NCBI RefSeq assembly: GCF_002878395.1
Contig: NC_061115.1
Location: 151,879,543-151,943,542 of the forward strand
Direction: 5' to 3'
Length of the DNA stretch: 64,000 nt
Source: Capsicum annuum
Taxonomy: Eukaryota; Streptophyta; Magnoliopsida; Solanales; Solanaceae
The notes under the pieces were generated by a model, which ran no database searches, was not told the origin of the DNA, and worked only from the letters and a program-made list of their open reading frames with translations. The position numbers were made by a program, and so were the translations under genes. Below, piece after piece: positions 35,600 through 46,146 of the stretch; position 1 is the first letter of the stretch; each line of letters opens with the position of its first letter.

Positions 35600-36100
35600 C
35601 TGTAAAGATAGACCTTCTGAGTTAGAATCTTTAACCTAGACCAAGTTTTGAAGACAACCATTAGTGATTAACCTCCGAGCTATAAGATAAGAAATAAACC
35701 TCCCCTAGAAGCTAGCGAACCACCCTCCTACTCTATAACCGATTCACCAGGGAACCTAAAACTAACCTTACAGGTCCGACAATCCAAGGACGCATAACAA
35801 GAGTGTAACCAATCCATCCCTAAAATAACATCAAAAACCTCCATATCAAGTTCAAGCAAATCCACTAAAGTCTTCCTACCATAAATAGATACCACACACC
35901 TCATATAGGGTCTCTTAGCAATAACCATGTAACCAACCAGGGTAGAAATAGAAAAAGTATCAGAAACAACCTCAGGATCAAAACCGATGCATAGAGACAC
36001 AAATAGGGTCACATAAGAAAGAGTGGACCCCAGATCAATCGGACAATACACGTCACGAGAAAAGATTTGTGGCATACAAATACACATCCTAGGAAAAGAG
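35600..36100 (-). pseudogene. Element C aspartic protease remnant
   Basis: An open frame of 119 codons (36087-35728) reads DLGSTLSYVTLFVSL at the active-site region, where D-S-G is expected, then VSDTFSISTLVGYMVIAKRPY, then FDVILGMDWLHSCYASLDCRTCKVSF. The flap-to-GMDWL arrangement is diagnostic for Del-type gypsy protease. The active-site sequence DLGST has L in place of S, so activity would be lost even without the flanking stops. Confidence 0.82.
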
Positions 36101-36127
36101 TTTTAACATACCAGTAATGACATCAAT

Positions 36128-37440
36128 CTATGTCTCAGATGCCTGTCGGGATGCCAAAGCATACAACCTTTTTCGACCAACACTAGACCCAGAAGAAGTT
36201 ACAAAATTTACTCTCATTGCAACCTTTTTAATTGAACAATCCCAGAAACGATAGCCTTTCTGGCCACACTTAAAGAACTTGTCCATCCCTTCATCACAAT
36301 ATCCCCGATGAGGATGACCGCAGAACCGATAAAGAGGGCATGAAGAAACTAACTGACCCTCACTTGCCTGAGATTGGGCACCTTTTGCCCAAAAATTATC
36401 ACCACCCTGGTGATGTATGTCACCCAACTGCTTTGGGTAGGGAGCACTAGCAGTAGAGATGGAACCAAAACTCCCCCACTTTTTTATGCTATTTACGGCC
36501 ATCTCAATCACCCTGAGACTAAGCACCTCCCTTATAAAAAAACCTATTCCTCTTACCTTATCAATCTTCGAACTCTACCTGTTTCCGCTGCTTATCCTCT
36601 ACTTCCTACATATGAATAGTCAACCTACAAATGTCCATATCTTTAATAAGCAAGAGAGTCTGGCTTTCAAAGATCAAATCTTGATTTAACCTAGAAGCAA
36701 ACTTTTTTAATTCTCTTTCTAATGTTAGCCACAAATCAGGAGCATACCTTGATAACTGATTAAAAGTCAAGTCATATTCCTGGACAGATATTCTCCCTTG
36801 CTTAAGATTCACAAACTTCTCCATCTTTGCTTCTTTTAACTCTTGAGAAAAGAAATGATCTAGAAAATCTCTAAAAAAAGCATCCCATAAGGATAACTCC
36901 TCTACATCTTCTTTAACTCTATCCCACTCTTCGTACCATTGGTACGCATCATCTAGAGCTGGTAAGTTACAAAGTTTACACCTTTCATAATAGCGGCCTG
37001 CATCACCATGAATAGATTTTCCCTTTATTCTAAGAAACCTTGAGGATCATGCCCAACATTCATACCAGTAAAGGTAGGAAAATTTAGTTTCATAAACTGG
37101 ACAACCCTTGTAGCCTCAGCAAACAACCCCCTAGGATCATCCCGCTCAACCTGAGCAGCAACTAATTGAGCAATAGCATGAATAGGCTAAACAAATATCA
37201 TATTAGTCACCTCACCCTAAGGAAGACAAGTGGCAACCAGAGGAACTCTAAAACTATTGGGGATATGACCCTCAGATCGAAGACAAACTCCGTACATAAG
37301 GCATACCCTATCAACATTGTCCCCAAATAAAACTGAAGAGGTTTTATGTGTTCCAAATCATCGAGTCATGATCTGAAAAGTGAACAACCAATGATTAGAT
37401 AAGAATTCAGAGACTTAGGTTCCAAGCTTGAAAATAGAAT
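36128..37440 (-). pseudogene. Element C gag remnant
   Basis: The capsid starts near 37400 and reads IHAIAQLVAAQVERDDPRG, LNFPTFTGMNVGHDPQGFLE, then a frameshifted middle, then MEKFVNLKQGRISVQEYDLTFNQLSRYAPD (36824 down to 36735). The nucleocapsid part (36526-36128) contains CPLYRFCGHPHRGYC and a decayed second knuckle with FFKCGQKGYRFWDC (36236-36275), where the first cysteine and the histidine are replaced. The spacing still identifies it. Neighbouring protease follows in the same direction. Confidence 0.8.
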
Positions 37441-37567
37441 ACCAAGAAAGTGAAACATTCCTAAATGCCTTGTAGCCCCACTTTTATGAGTGTGGCGCAC
37501 TACACACCTCTAAAAGAGACTCTACTCGGCATGGCTTTATGGTCTTCTAATTGACCATGAACCTAAA

Positions 37568-37581
37568 GCTCTAATATCGAC
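37568..37581 (-). other. Element C primer-binding site
   Basis: On the minus strand GTCGATATTAGAGC lies six bases inside the 5' LTR end. It is a decayed form of TTGGTATCAGAGC, the plant initiator methionine tRNA site used by most gypsy elements, and is followed by the usual leader with TAGGTTCATGG. Confidence 0.7.
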
Positions 37582-37587
37582 CTAACA

Positions 37588-39988
37588 TGACCCGATCAGA
37601 GGCCTTATCGTAATGTTCCTCCCAAGCCTAACCAGGATCGAAGACCACCCCTGTTACCCAACCCAGCCTTTTACCGCCTGCCCTGAGTTTGCTAAATTTC
37701 AAGTATATAACAAGATAGTGTAATAGCTCTCATAAAGAATCTGGGGTAGGATCAGAACTATAAATGACCCAATCGAGTCCAACCATCTCATACCAACCAC
37801 CCAACCATACCAAACTGAACTAATACAGAAATAAGGGCCATAAACTAGGTCATAACCAAATAAGTTCTAAAAACCAATATGATTAATCCTAAAATAAAAT
37901 AAGATAGAATAACCAACAATATTGTCAACTAGTATCAGCCCCAATACCAATGTTAAGGCTGACACTAATACCGATCCCACCCATTTCGATCGATACCAGT
38001 ACCATAAAATATCTAACCAATAGAGTAAGAATATCCGATTAGTACATGACCTTAATCATATCCAAAACCAATATCCAAAAATAAATCAAAATGCCTGAGA
38101 ATATCCATAACATTTAATGGAGCCTTCCAGAAAGATGGAAGCTCACCACTTTAATCCAATAGTTATACCCAAGTCGATCAATATATAGGAGAAATAGAAC
38201 TGTTGGTTCCTGTATAGCATGGGTATACAATGGCCTGAAGATAGGTTAGCGAGTGATCTCTAAAATAAACTCATTATGAGGATAAAACAATGCCATTTAT
38301 AAAACCAAATGAAAACCATCCACATGCACAAAAACCATTCTAATATATATATATATATGTATACATGCTGGGAAGAGTTTAGAATGCCGTTTAAAATCTT
38401 TACCTAGACTATGTAGCTTTGCCATTCGAAACCACCAATGAGCTATATAGGTTCATCTCCCTCTGCTGAAGAGCCCCCGTGCGTGAAGTTATATGACTAG
38501 GGAAGAAAACCTGGGATGACTAGTACACCCCCCAAATATAAAGAATGACATCATGCACATGGTCACAAAGACCAAACCTCATATCTAAAAATATGAGTTT
38601 CCAGTTTTAGTCCCCCCAGGACCTCCACCTCCCACGGCTTTTCTACATAGACTGCTATTATTGCCCAATTAAAACCATTAACAAGCAAACAACCAATACA
38701 TTAACCATTTATTTAACAAGGACATTAATAGTGGCATCGTCATACCAATAATGACTTGCATGTTTTGTCCATAGCCATCCATATACAGATTTAAGGGACT
38801 CCATGTACCCTTCATGATTTTCGATTAACCAAAACCATAGCCACCAAGGCCTTTCCAATCTATTTAAAACTAATTAAATCAATCATACAATCTAGGGTTC
38901 CATTACCAAGTTTAAACCATGCATAATTTCCTTGGAACAACCAATATTATAGTTAAAACATTGTTAAAGGCATTTTATCAAACACATTGAGGGTATAGTA
39001 TTTCCAAAACCAAAATCCATTACAAAAGAACCATTCCCATACAACCAATTATCCAAAAACACCATAAATGCATATAAAAGCATGATTAAAATATGGAAAA
39101 ACCATAACCAAGTATTTATAACCGAAAACCCCAAATCATATTAAAAAACCCAAAATCATACAATATTAAAACCATAAAAGTATTATATAAAACTATGCCT
39201 TTAATTGGAACTAATAATGAGGGAAGATAACATGCCTTAATTGACAAAGTAGATGGAGAGAAACCACCAACAATATCCCCAAATTATTCCTCTAGTTGAA
39301 ACCCTAGCTTTTTTTCCCAAAAGCTTTTGAGAGATTTATTGAGTGTTTAGGAAGAGTTTCTAAGTATTAATGAATAGAATAATAGAATAAATAGACACCC
39401 AAGTGAGTTAGAAGTCATGGGACCTTATTAGAATAAGTGGAGAAATATCCAATATACCCCCACTTAAGTTGCACAAAAAACCTATCACAGGGGTACGACT
39501 AACCTTTTCGAGTCGCACCCTTTGATACGAGCTCGTATACTAAGCCTCAACCTTTGGATCCAATACTATCCAGTGTATGACTCATCCTACCCAAGTCATA
39601 TCGATATCATATAATCCATACCTTTCACCCGTATCCCTGGAAAGATAGAATAACAGAAGGTTTAAATACTATTTACATACGAGTCTTGGGATGACTCATA
39701 CCCTGGATTATGGCTCCTGGTAAGCCACTCTTACTCAGATCCAACTTAAGTTACCAAGTGTAAGGTTAAGTGAAGGAACCAATTTATCTGTATCCAACCA
39801 TACGACTAGTACCACCAAGTCGTACCCATTCCAGTGAAAAAAATCCATCCTACCAACCAACACCGATCCGCGTATAACTGGACCATACTTTTCATTCCCC
39901 AACATACTTCTCATACCCATGATTAGTATTGGGTCTAGAGAGTAGAATTCCAAAAAAATTTCTATGGGTCAAAACTGAAGGTGTTTTA
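37588..39988 (-). repeat. Element C 5' LTR
   Basis: It is colinear with the 3' LTR over its whole length, with small indels (it is about 130 bp longer, partly from extra sequence in the word block at 39483-39915). It ends at 37588 next to the PBS. A longer TA microsatellite is at about 38342-38357. The TATA-like TCTATTTATTC box (plus 39385-39395) and the word block keep the same relative positions as in the other LTR. Confidence 0.88.
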
Positions 39989-39993
39989 CTAAT

Positions 39994-41350
39994 CTTGGTA
40001 GTTCTGTTTGCCTGAGAATAGATAGAGAAACTGGTCTAGGTAAAATTATCTTTTTATTTCTATGTGTATTTGGATGCATTGAAGAAAGGGTGGATGAAAG
40101 GATGTAAAAGATCTATAAGATTTGATGGATTTTTCTTAAAGGTGCTTGTAAGGGTGAGCTTCTAGTAGCGGTTGGGAAGAATGGAAATAATCATATGTTT
40201 TCCTATAGCATGGGCAGTTGTGGACAAGGAAATTGAGCATAATTTCAGCTTTCTTATCAACTATTTGAAAGAGGACCTGCAGTTGGGGACTAAAGTCGGT
40301 CTCACTGTGATAATTGATATACAAAAAGGTAAAATTTACTGGTTTTCTTCACTGTCAATTTTTAAAATACTTTATTACTTTGTCAAGAACTTACCTATTT
40401 TTTTGTTATGTACTATTTTCATATAGATATTTTTGAGTTATTACCAAACATTGAAGTTAGAAGGTGTGTTATACACAACTGGTCTAACTGAAGTCAAACG
40501 TGGAAGTGAGAAGAGAAGAAAAGATAGTTTTAGCGATGTTCCAAGCCAATTTTTGAAATAAAGTTCAAAGAGGAATTTTATTACATGATCCAACTTGGTA
40601 GGAAAGGTAAGAATATTAATGGTGATTTGTCGTATTATCCTAGGGAGTCATGGGTTAGGGCATTCTTTAAAGAATATTGTAAGTGTGACGCTATAGAAGA
40701 TAACATGTGTGAGACCTTTGATTCATGGATCTTAACCATTTGAGACAAATCTATTATTACCATGTTGGAGGAAATTAGGATAAAAATAATGACTAGAACA
40801 GTAGAGATAATGAAGTTTACCAACACTTGAATATTTGATATTACACATATGACTAGACTTATATTGGAGGACAATAAGGGCAGGACTAAGGCTTGCAAGG
40901 TGCTTTGGAATGCTGATGCTGGGTTTTATATTGGAGAAAGGGGTATAGGCATATAGTGAACTTGACTAATAGAGATTGTAGTTGTAGGTATGGGAAGTTG
41001 AGAGACATTCCATGCTGACATGCTATTTATGCACTGTATCATATTAAAAAAGATCCTGAACCTTATTTTGAACATTGGTATAAGAAAAAATATTGTATGG
41101 TCTTATAGTCACTTCATCCTACCAATATCCAATATAAAGATGTAGCCTGAAACAAATAATCCAAAGATTAAGCCTCCTGAACCTAAGAAAATGCTTGCCA
41201 AGCCTACAAGAAATAGAAAAAGGGGCAATATTGAAAGCAATCCAAACAAGAGGTGAAAATAACATGTTCCAAGTATCATCAATAAGTCTATAACAGAAGA
41301 TCTTGCAAGGTATAGCAGTCACTTCAAACTTGATTGTAAAACTTGGTATT
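39994..41350 (+). pseudogene. MULE transposase, catalytic and SWIM-finger part (after element C)
   Basis: The reading resumes as NLGSSVCLRIDRETG and continues into the DDE core: YLDALKKGWMKGC, RFDGFFLKGACKGELLVAVG (first aspartate, about 40120), FPIAWAVVDKE, then TVIIDIQKG (second aspartate, about 40310). The stretch at 40660-40960 reads SWVRAFFKEYCKCDAIEDN and DAGFYIGERG. The SWIM zinc finger C-X-C-Xn-C-X-H lies at 40977-41020 (CSCRYGKLRDIPC, stop, H). A basic tail with LDC follows to about 41340. The family cuts and pastes MULEs at their TIRs. Confidence 0.87.
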
Positions 41351-41379
41351 GATTTTCAAATTTATTAATTATTATGTTT

Positions 41380-42175
41380 GAGCTTACACGTTCCTGACCC
41401 AACTCCACAAGCAATTATTAGCCAAGGGTCTAAAATTTACTTGTGAAAGTTCTCAAGTAGATGGGCTAAGAAAGAGGATTATAACAAAGGCACATCATTC
41501 AAGGTATTTCATTCATTTGAGGTCAACTAAGATGTATCATGATTTTAAAGAAGTGTATTGGTAAGGTGACATAAAGAAAAGCATTGCAGAATTTGTAGTC
41601 CAATGTCCAAATTGACAAAAAGTCAAAGTAGTGAACCAAAATCCTGAGAGTTATATGCAATATATGGATCTTCCAATTTAGAAGTGGGTCATGATCAACA
41701 TGGATCTCATCACTGATTTGCCTTGCAAATCTCGAAAGTTCAATTCAATATAGGTAATAGTTGATAGACTTACCAAATCAACACATTTCCTACTGCTAAG
41801 AACACTTACACAGAAGACTATGCAAAATTGTATTTTAAAGATATAGTTCGGCTACACGGAGTCCCAATCTCTATTATATCTGATAGGGGAACAAAATTTA
41901 CTACAAATTGCTGGAAGTCTTTTCAGAAAAGTTTGGGAACACAAGTGAATTTAATTAAAATGTTTTACCCTGAAATAGATAGTCAACAATAACATATCAT
42001 TCAAACACTTAGAGATATATTAAGAGCTTGGGTAGTGGACTTTAAAGATAGTTGGGATGATCATTTACCTCTTATCGAATTCACCTACAATAATAGATAT
42101 CATTCGAGTATCAAAATTGTGCCTTAGGAAGATTTATATGGGAGAAGTGTATATCACCAGTTAGATGGTTTTAAG
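41380..42175 (+). pseudogene. Gypsy integrase fragment embedded in the MULE
   Basis: Frames here read LRSTKMYHDFKEVYW, IKKSIAEFVVQCPN, KWVMINMDLITDLPCKS (core aspartate), VIVDRLTKSTHFL, then [18 protein letters not shown] and a last SPVRWF-like block near 42160. That is an integrase from the zinc-binding motif to just past the core, without RT upstream, chromodomain or LTR. It sits between the SWIM-finger part of the MULE transposase and its tail exon. A GTGTATATCAC duplet (about 42146 and 42175) brackets the right edge. It is either a captured fragment or a deleted nested element. Confidence 0.75.
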
Positions 42176-42189
42176 TGTGTATATCACAA

Positions 42190-42760
42190 GCACCTAGAAT
42201 CTAGAGTCAACTTGCACCAACAACCACAACAAAATTAGCACAATCTAGTTCAACTCAACATGCACTAACAAGTTCAAGCCAAGTTGTATCTTCAACAACA
42301 ATTTGTGTTGATACAAGCAAAGTTATGAGTTTGAGAAAGCTACAAAATCAAATTTTTATAGTGATACAAGGATCTTTGTTTCACTAGAAATGAATAGCCA
42401 ACTACCTCCTATATGAAAAGAAACTATTGGACAAAAAGAGAAAGAGTTGCAAGTACAGAAGATGTTGGGGAAGATGGATCAGAAAGGCCAAAGAATGTTG
42501 GATTTGAAATCTACACAAGTGCAAGAGAAATACAATTACTAAATGTAAAATAACTCAGACATTGTTTTAAAAATAAGTAAATATATTAAATGTTATTTCT
42601 TCTTTTTTTCCAAAAAATAGCCAGAGACATCAAGCCAAAGGATCCTACAAATTGGAACAAGTTACAAGGATACAACTTCTATGGAAGTTGATCTTGATTA
42701 TAAGCTTAGAGACTTGAGATGGAAAAAAAGAGATGATGTCACCACCAATTAATTGCAACA
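42190..42760 (+). pseudogene. Possible MULE transposase C-terminal tail, with intron
   Basis: A low-complexity S/T/A/Q-rich reading (SQLAPTTTTKLAQSSSTQHALTSSS-like) runs from 42195 to 42320, like the Ser/Ala/Pro-rich tails of MULE transposases. A candidate intron ends in a pyrimidine-rich tract and AATAG at about 42630. The last exon (42631-42750) reads ETSSQRILQIGTSYKDTTSMEVDLDYKL and ends at a stop near 42750. Assignment rests on position and composition, not on a conserved domain. Confidence 0.4.
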
Positions 42761-43019
42761 GATGACAAATAAAAATGAGTAGAAGTAGTCAAGAAGAAGT
42801 ATAGAAGTAGTCAAGAAAAAGTATCTCATTTTAATGATGTGTTCTGATTTTTGTTCTGCAATGTGGAGTACCAAACAAATAATTAGTTTATGTTGTTGCT
42901 TAGAATTTGCTAGTAGTGCATAGTAATAAAAAATTAGTTTCATTGGATTTTGAATCTTGTTAATACAAGTTATTTAAACTTTAAGCTCAATATGGAGCTA
43001 GTTTTTTATGTCGATTTTT

Positions 43020-43125
43020 GGTGTTATTTTGAGCTCAGTTTGAAGCATATTTATGAAGTTGTTGTTGGTGTTACTTTGAGCTCAAGATAAAAAATGTTTA
43101 AGAAGTTGTTTTTGGTATTACTTTA
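43020..43125. repeat. 47-bp tandem repeat, about 2.2 copies
   Basis: Units begin GGTGTTATTTTGAGCTCA at 43020, GGTGTTACTTTGAGCTCA at 43067 and GGTATTACTTTATTG at 43114, giving a period of 47 bp. Each full unit ends AAGTTGTT(G/T)TT. It lies between the transposase tail and the GRF ORF, probably the shared 3' flank of the two convergent MULE genes. Confidence 0.75.
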
Positions 43126-43429
43126 TTGTGTTGGTTGTCTACTTTGACAACATCTTTTACTGTAAATTATTTACCTCAATGCTAAATATGTTTAGGGCTA
43201 AAATAAATATTTCATTTAATCAAATGTAAGGAATGTTACAGGGCCTTGATTACGTAAAAAAACTACACTTAAATGACTATCAAATAAACATCAAAATAAT
43301 ACATCTAAACCACCATGAAAACAATAATTTTATTACATCACATTAGTAGAAATGACACCAGGAAAACTTCAACAATTAGGCTTCAATGTTCATATTCCCC
43401 ACAACATGAAACTAGTAGAAATGAAACCA

Positions 43430-43815
43430 ATAATATAGTATCTTTTTGCCTGATTTTGTTTCTCTTCAAAAGCCTTGACTTTCTTCAATAAATCTGAAAT
43501 CACCTGATTGACTTGTGAAAAGTGTCGTTCTTCATACCAATCAAAGTAATCACAGCTGCCCAATTTCTATTAAATCAATTACAAGTCAATAATTAATCAA
43601 CTAATTAAATAAAAAAATATTACCTTTCACATTTTACAAGTAAAAAATCTATGACCTGAATTTTGTTGAGTCCAAGAAGTTTTCAACAATTCTTCATGAC
43701 CACACTTACAATACGAACAATCTATATCACAAAAAGCCATGAAAGACGAGCTCGGCATTGTCACCTTCAGTTGGAAAATATAAAAAAAAAAAAATTTGTT
43801 GGAAGAAGAAACCAA
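43430..43815 (-). CDS. GRF-type zinc-finger ORF in the MULE, two exons, convergent to the transposase
   Basis: The first exon (43815-43627 on the minus strand) starts with ATG. Its C-terminal half reads DCSYCKCGHEELLKTSWTQQ, then NSGHRFFTC, matching the GRF zinc-finger plan (C-x-C-G, TSWT, then G-R-F-x-x-C with one extra residue). A likely intron (GT at 43624, pyrimidine-rich TTAATAG ending about 43565) joins to CDYFDWYEERHFSQVNQVISDLL and KKVKAFEEKQNQAK, supplying the last cysteine of the finger and a short coiled coil. The frame ends near 43430. GRF fingers bind single-stranded nucleic acid in known proteins. I found no in-frame stop within either exon, unlike the transposase. Confidence 0.65.
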
Positions 43816-44028
43816 ATACTGATAATTTCAAGAATTTGGGAAGAAAAAAACAGACGAAGAAGAAAAGAAAATTGGGAATCTAGGGTTAAATTTTAGAGTT
43901 GGGAAAGAGGAAAAAGATAGATATATAAGGGAATGAGGGAATATTACCATTGGAGAGCCAAAGAGGATGTCACGTCAGCAAAAATATGATCCTTCAAAGC
44001 GCCTTCGCTATGTGATTTTTATGCGACT

Positions 44029-44159
44029 TGCCAATAGACTAAAAAGTGTGAAAGTAACATAGTTAATAGCTAATTTAGGTGTTTAAAATGAACATTATCC
44101 ATTTTAAGTGTTAAAGTGAAAATTGTGCCAAGTTGAGATGACTATTGATGTGTTTGACC
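44029..44159 (-). repeat. MULE right terminal inverted repeat
   Basis: Its reverse complement (from 44159: GGTCAAACACATCAATAG) aligns with the left TIR over about 130 bp. The GRF ORF is transcribed away from this TIR, so the TIR is its likely promoter, as in two-gene MuDR elements. Confidence 0.85.
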
Positions 44160-44169
44160 TTTATAAATT

Positions 44170-45945
44170 ATAGAAAACAAGAAAATAAGAAGAGATAAAG
44201 CAAAAACTAAAATTGTTTGACAATACATAATGCATAATTGTTATTTGTAGCAGAGTTCACAGCCACACGACACTACGTTACACACATGAGGAAAGCGTGC
44301 TCCCAATCAAAATAACTATACCCACAAGTACAACAGATCAAACAATCACTGCAATCATCACTCGACTACATGATCTACGACAAGTCTTAACTTGGGGAAG
44401 TATTCTCCTCTTGAATCCCGAGAACACGTGATCAACATTCGCTATAGATATAACTTGTTACTTTTAGAACCAGGGTACAATGACTGAAACATTTTCATAT
44501 ATCGAAATTAAACTATCATTTACATACATATTATGATAACACGCATATAATGAAATATACATGCACGTATATTATTAATAAACTCAATTTGTATGAAATA
44601 TTTTTGAATAAATCTCTTGAAAAGTAAAACGGCATGTAAATATAAACAGAACTTTTATGCCTTCTTTCAGTTGGAAAATCAACAAGAACAATTTTCACTA
44701 ATATACCTATTAATTAAAAAAAATTATGTAGAAGAACAATGTAGAGATAAATAGAGATGGATACTTACTGGTGGTTTCTATGATAAAAATAGTGATAATG
44801 AAACTAAGTTTAAGCAATGCCATATTATAAATAGTATTACACGCGTGATGAAAGTTTTTTTGCTTTATGTCATTGCTCTCCAAAGATCCTAATTTATAGA
44901 CCTCTCAATACTATGTATCACAATTTTCTACTTCTTTTTAAACTTATTTTTAGTTCAAAACATTTTTTAAAAAAAATAAAATATTAATAATGGATTGACA
45001 TAAATTGAGATCCATTTTTTTCTCATGATGCATCTTAGTATTAAATAGGATCCTAATCCAAAGCCTTTATACTATGCATTTAACTATTAAAATAGCATTG
45101 TCCATTAAATTAAAGGCTTTTGCTTGTGTTATTGCAGACATATTGGTACTTGCAATGCCATTCTGATTTCTTCTGTGGTTGCAAACATATTGGTTACTTC
45201 TTTTTTATAAAACATACGTTTGATCTTAATACAACTTAGCTTTAAACTCACAAAACAGTGGAAGACAACAAAAAGACTTCAAGTTCCAAATCAACTTAAT
45301 TATCAATATACTGTCAAGGAAAATTTACAATAAAACTAACTGGAACAATTCATGACATAGCCCGAATACAATTGAACACGGGGGCAAATTTACATGTTAA
45401 AAATGGGGCACGTGAAAGCGTGGTGACCCCGTAAAATTAAGTATTTCTTAAGTATATATTTTCTAAAATTATTATAATATTATTTGTTGGCATTCATGTT
45501 CTAAAAATTCTACATTCGCCTCTGCTTGAATAACTGAAAGATTTCACCAGAGACTGAATGTTGTTTAGGTCACGTCAATTGGATACGGAAGCTTCCTTAA
45601 ACAAGATCAAGACATCCAATAATTGTACCAGCGGAAGGATACTGGACAAGGCAATAAATAATAACGGGAATGAACCAAACTCAACAAGATCACTCCACCA
45701 CCTAACGTATCCCGTGGAGTAAGTTTCTGAAAGTATATGCATTACATGAATATGTCTAGCATATATCTTAAGTATAAGGTATATATAAATGAATATGTAC
45801 AAATATACATGTAACATCTCATAATTTATTGGGGAAATTACGGAGGTCAACAAACATTAGGCATTAGTTATCTCTTTCAGCATAAGCTTGAACTAATTAC
45901 CTTCACTAGCTTAACTCGCTATTAATAGCCTAACTTACATCACTT
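44170..45945. other. No recognised gene; AT-rich intergenic sequence
   Basis: This is the flank into which the MULE inserted. I see no domain. A 92-codon frame on the minus strand (45853-45575) has an AT-rich hydrophobic start and no recognised family. 45380-45530 has a GGGGCACGTGAAAGCGTGG stretch and a CATTCGCCTCTGC phrase that recalls dispersed short repeats, but no ends were found. Confidence 0.4.
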
Positions 45946-46146
45946 CCATCCACCAAGGCATCTGTTTCGTCGCCGACACCGTTCAACATCGCATCACCAC
46001 CATCCACTAAGGCGTCTCCTCTGTCAACGCCATTGGTGAAAGCCACTCTCTCCCATTTTTACTCCCTACGCCATCTTTATCATCTCCTACGATGACACCA
46101 CCACTGCCAATGAGACAAACGATGGAATTTTACCTAGAAGAGTGTG
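45946..46146 (+). other. GC-richer island with imperfect internal duplication
   Basis: C-rich compared with its surroundings, with two related units (CCATCCACCAAGGCATCTG at about 45948 and CCATCCACTAAGGCGTCTC at about 45999). In one frame it gives a Pro/Ser/Thr-rich peptide. It ends where the F-type LTR begins. It could be a captured coding fragment or old gene remnant. Confidence 0.35.

Larger units (their letters stand above)
30216..39988 (-). mobile_element. Element C: complete-length Ty3/gypsy chromovirus inserted in the MULE, minus strand
   Basis: The LTRs (30216-32489 and 37588-39988) are direct copies in minus orientation: start TAAAACACC (TGTAACACC or similar, decayed) and end ...TCA. 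The pentamer CTAAT flanks both sides exactly (30211-30215 and 39989-39993), a perfect 5-bp gypsy target duplication, and the interrupted host transposase reads on across it. The internal region (32490-37587) carries PBS, gag, PR, RT, RNase H, IN and chromodomain in gypsy order. Stops throughout mean it is not autonomous now. Confidence 0.92.
28411..44159 (+). mobile_element. MuDR-type MULE with long TIRs, interrupted by gypsy element C
   Basis: The terminal inverted repeats (28411-28540 and 44029-44159 inverted) align through blocks such as TTTTAAACACCTAAA and AACTATGT-ACTTTCAC. The flanks are TTTACAAATT (28401-28410) and TTTATAAATT (44160-44169), a 10-bp target duplication with one mismatch, within the 8-11 bp MULE range. 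Inside are a transposase on the plus strand split by a 9.8-kb gypsy insertion, a gypsy integrase fragment, and a GRF-zinc-finger ORF on the minus strand. Without element C the MULE is about 6 kb. Decay of the transposase makes it inactive. Confidence 0.88.

Noticed and set aside
45575..45853. 92-codon minus-strand frame with a hydrophobic stretch
   Set aside because: No recognised family, no conserved context, and the first third is AT-repeat derived (YIYIYL). I could not support it as a gene.
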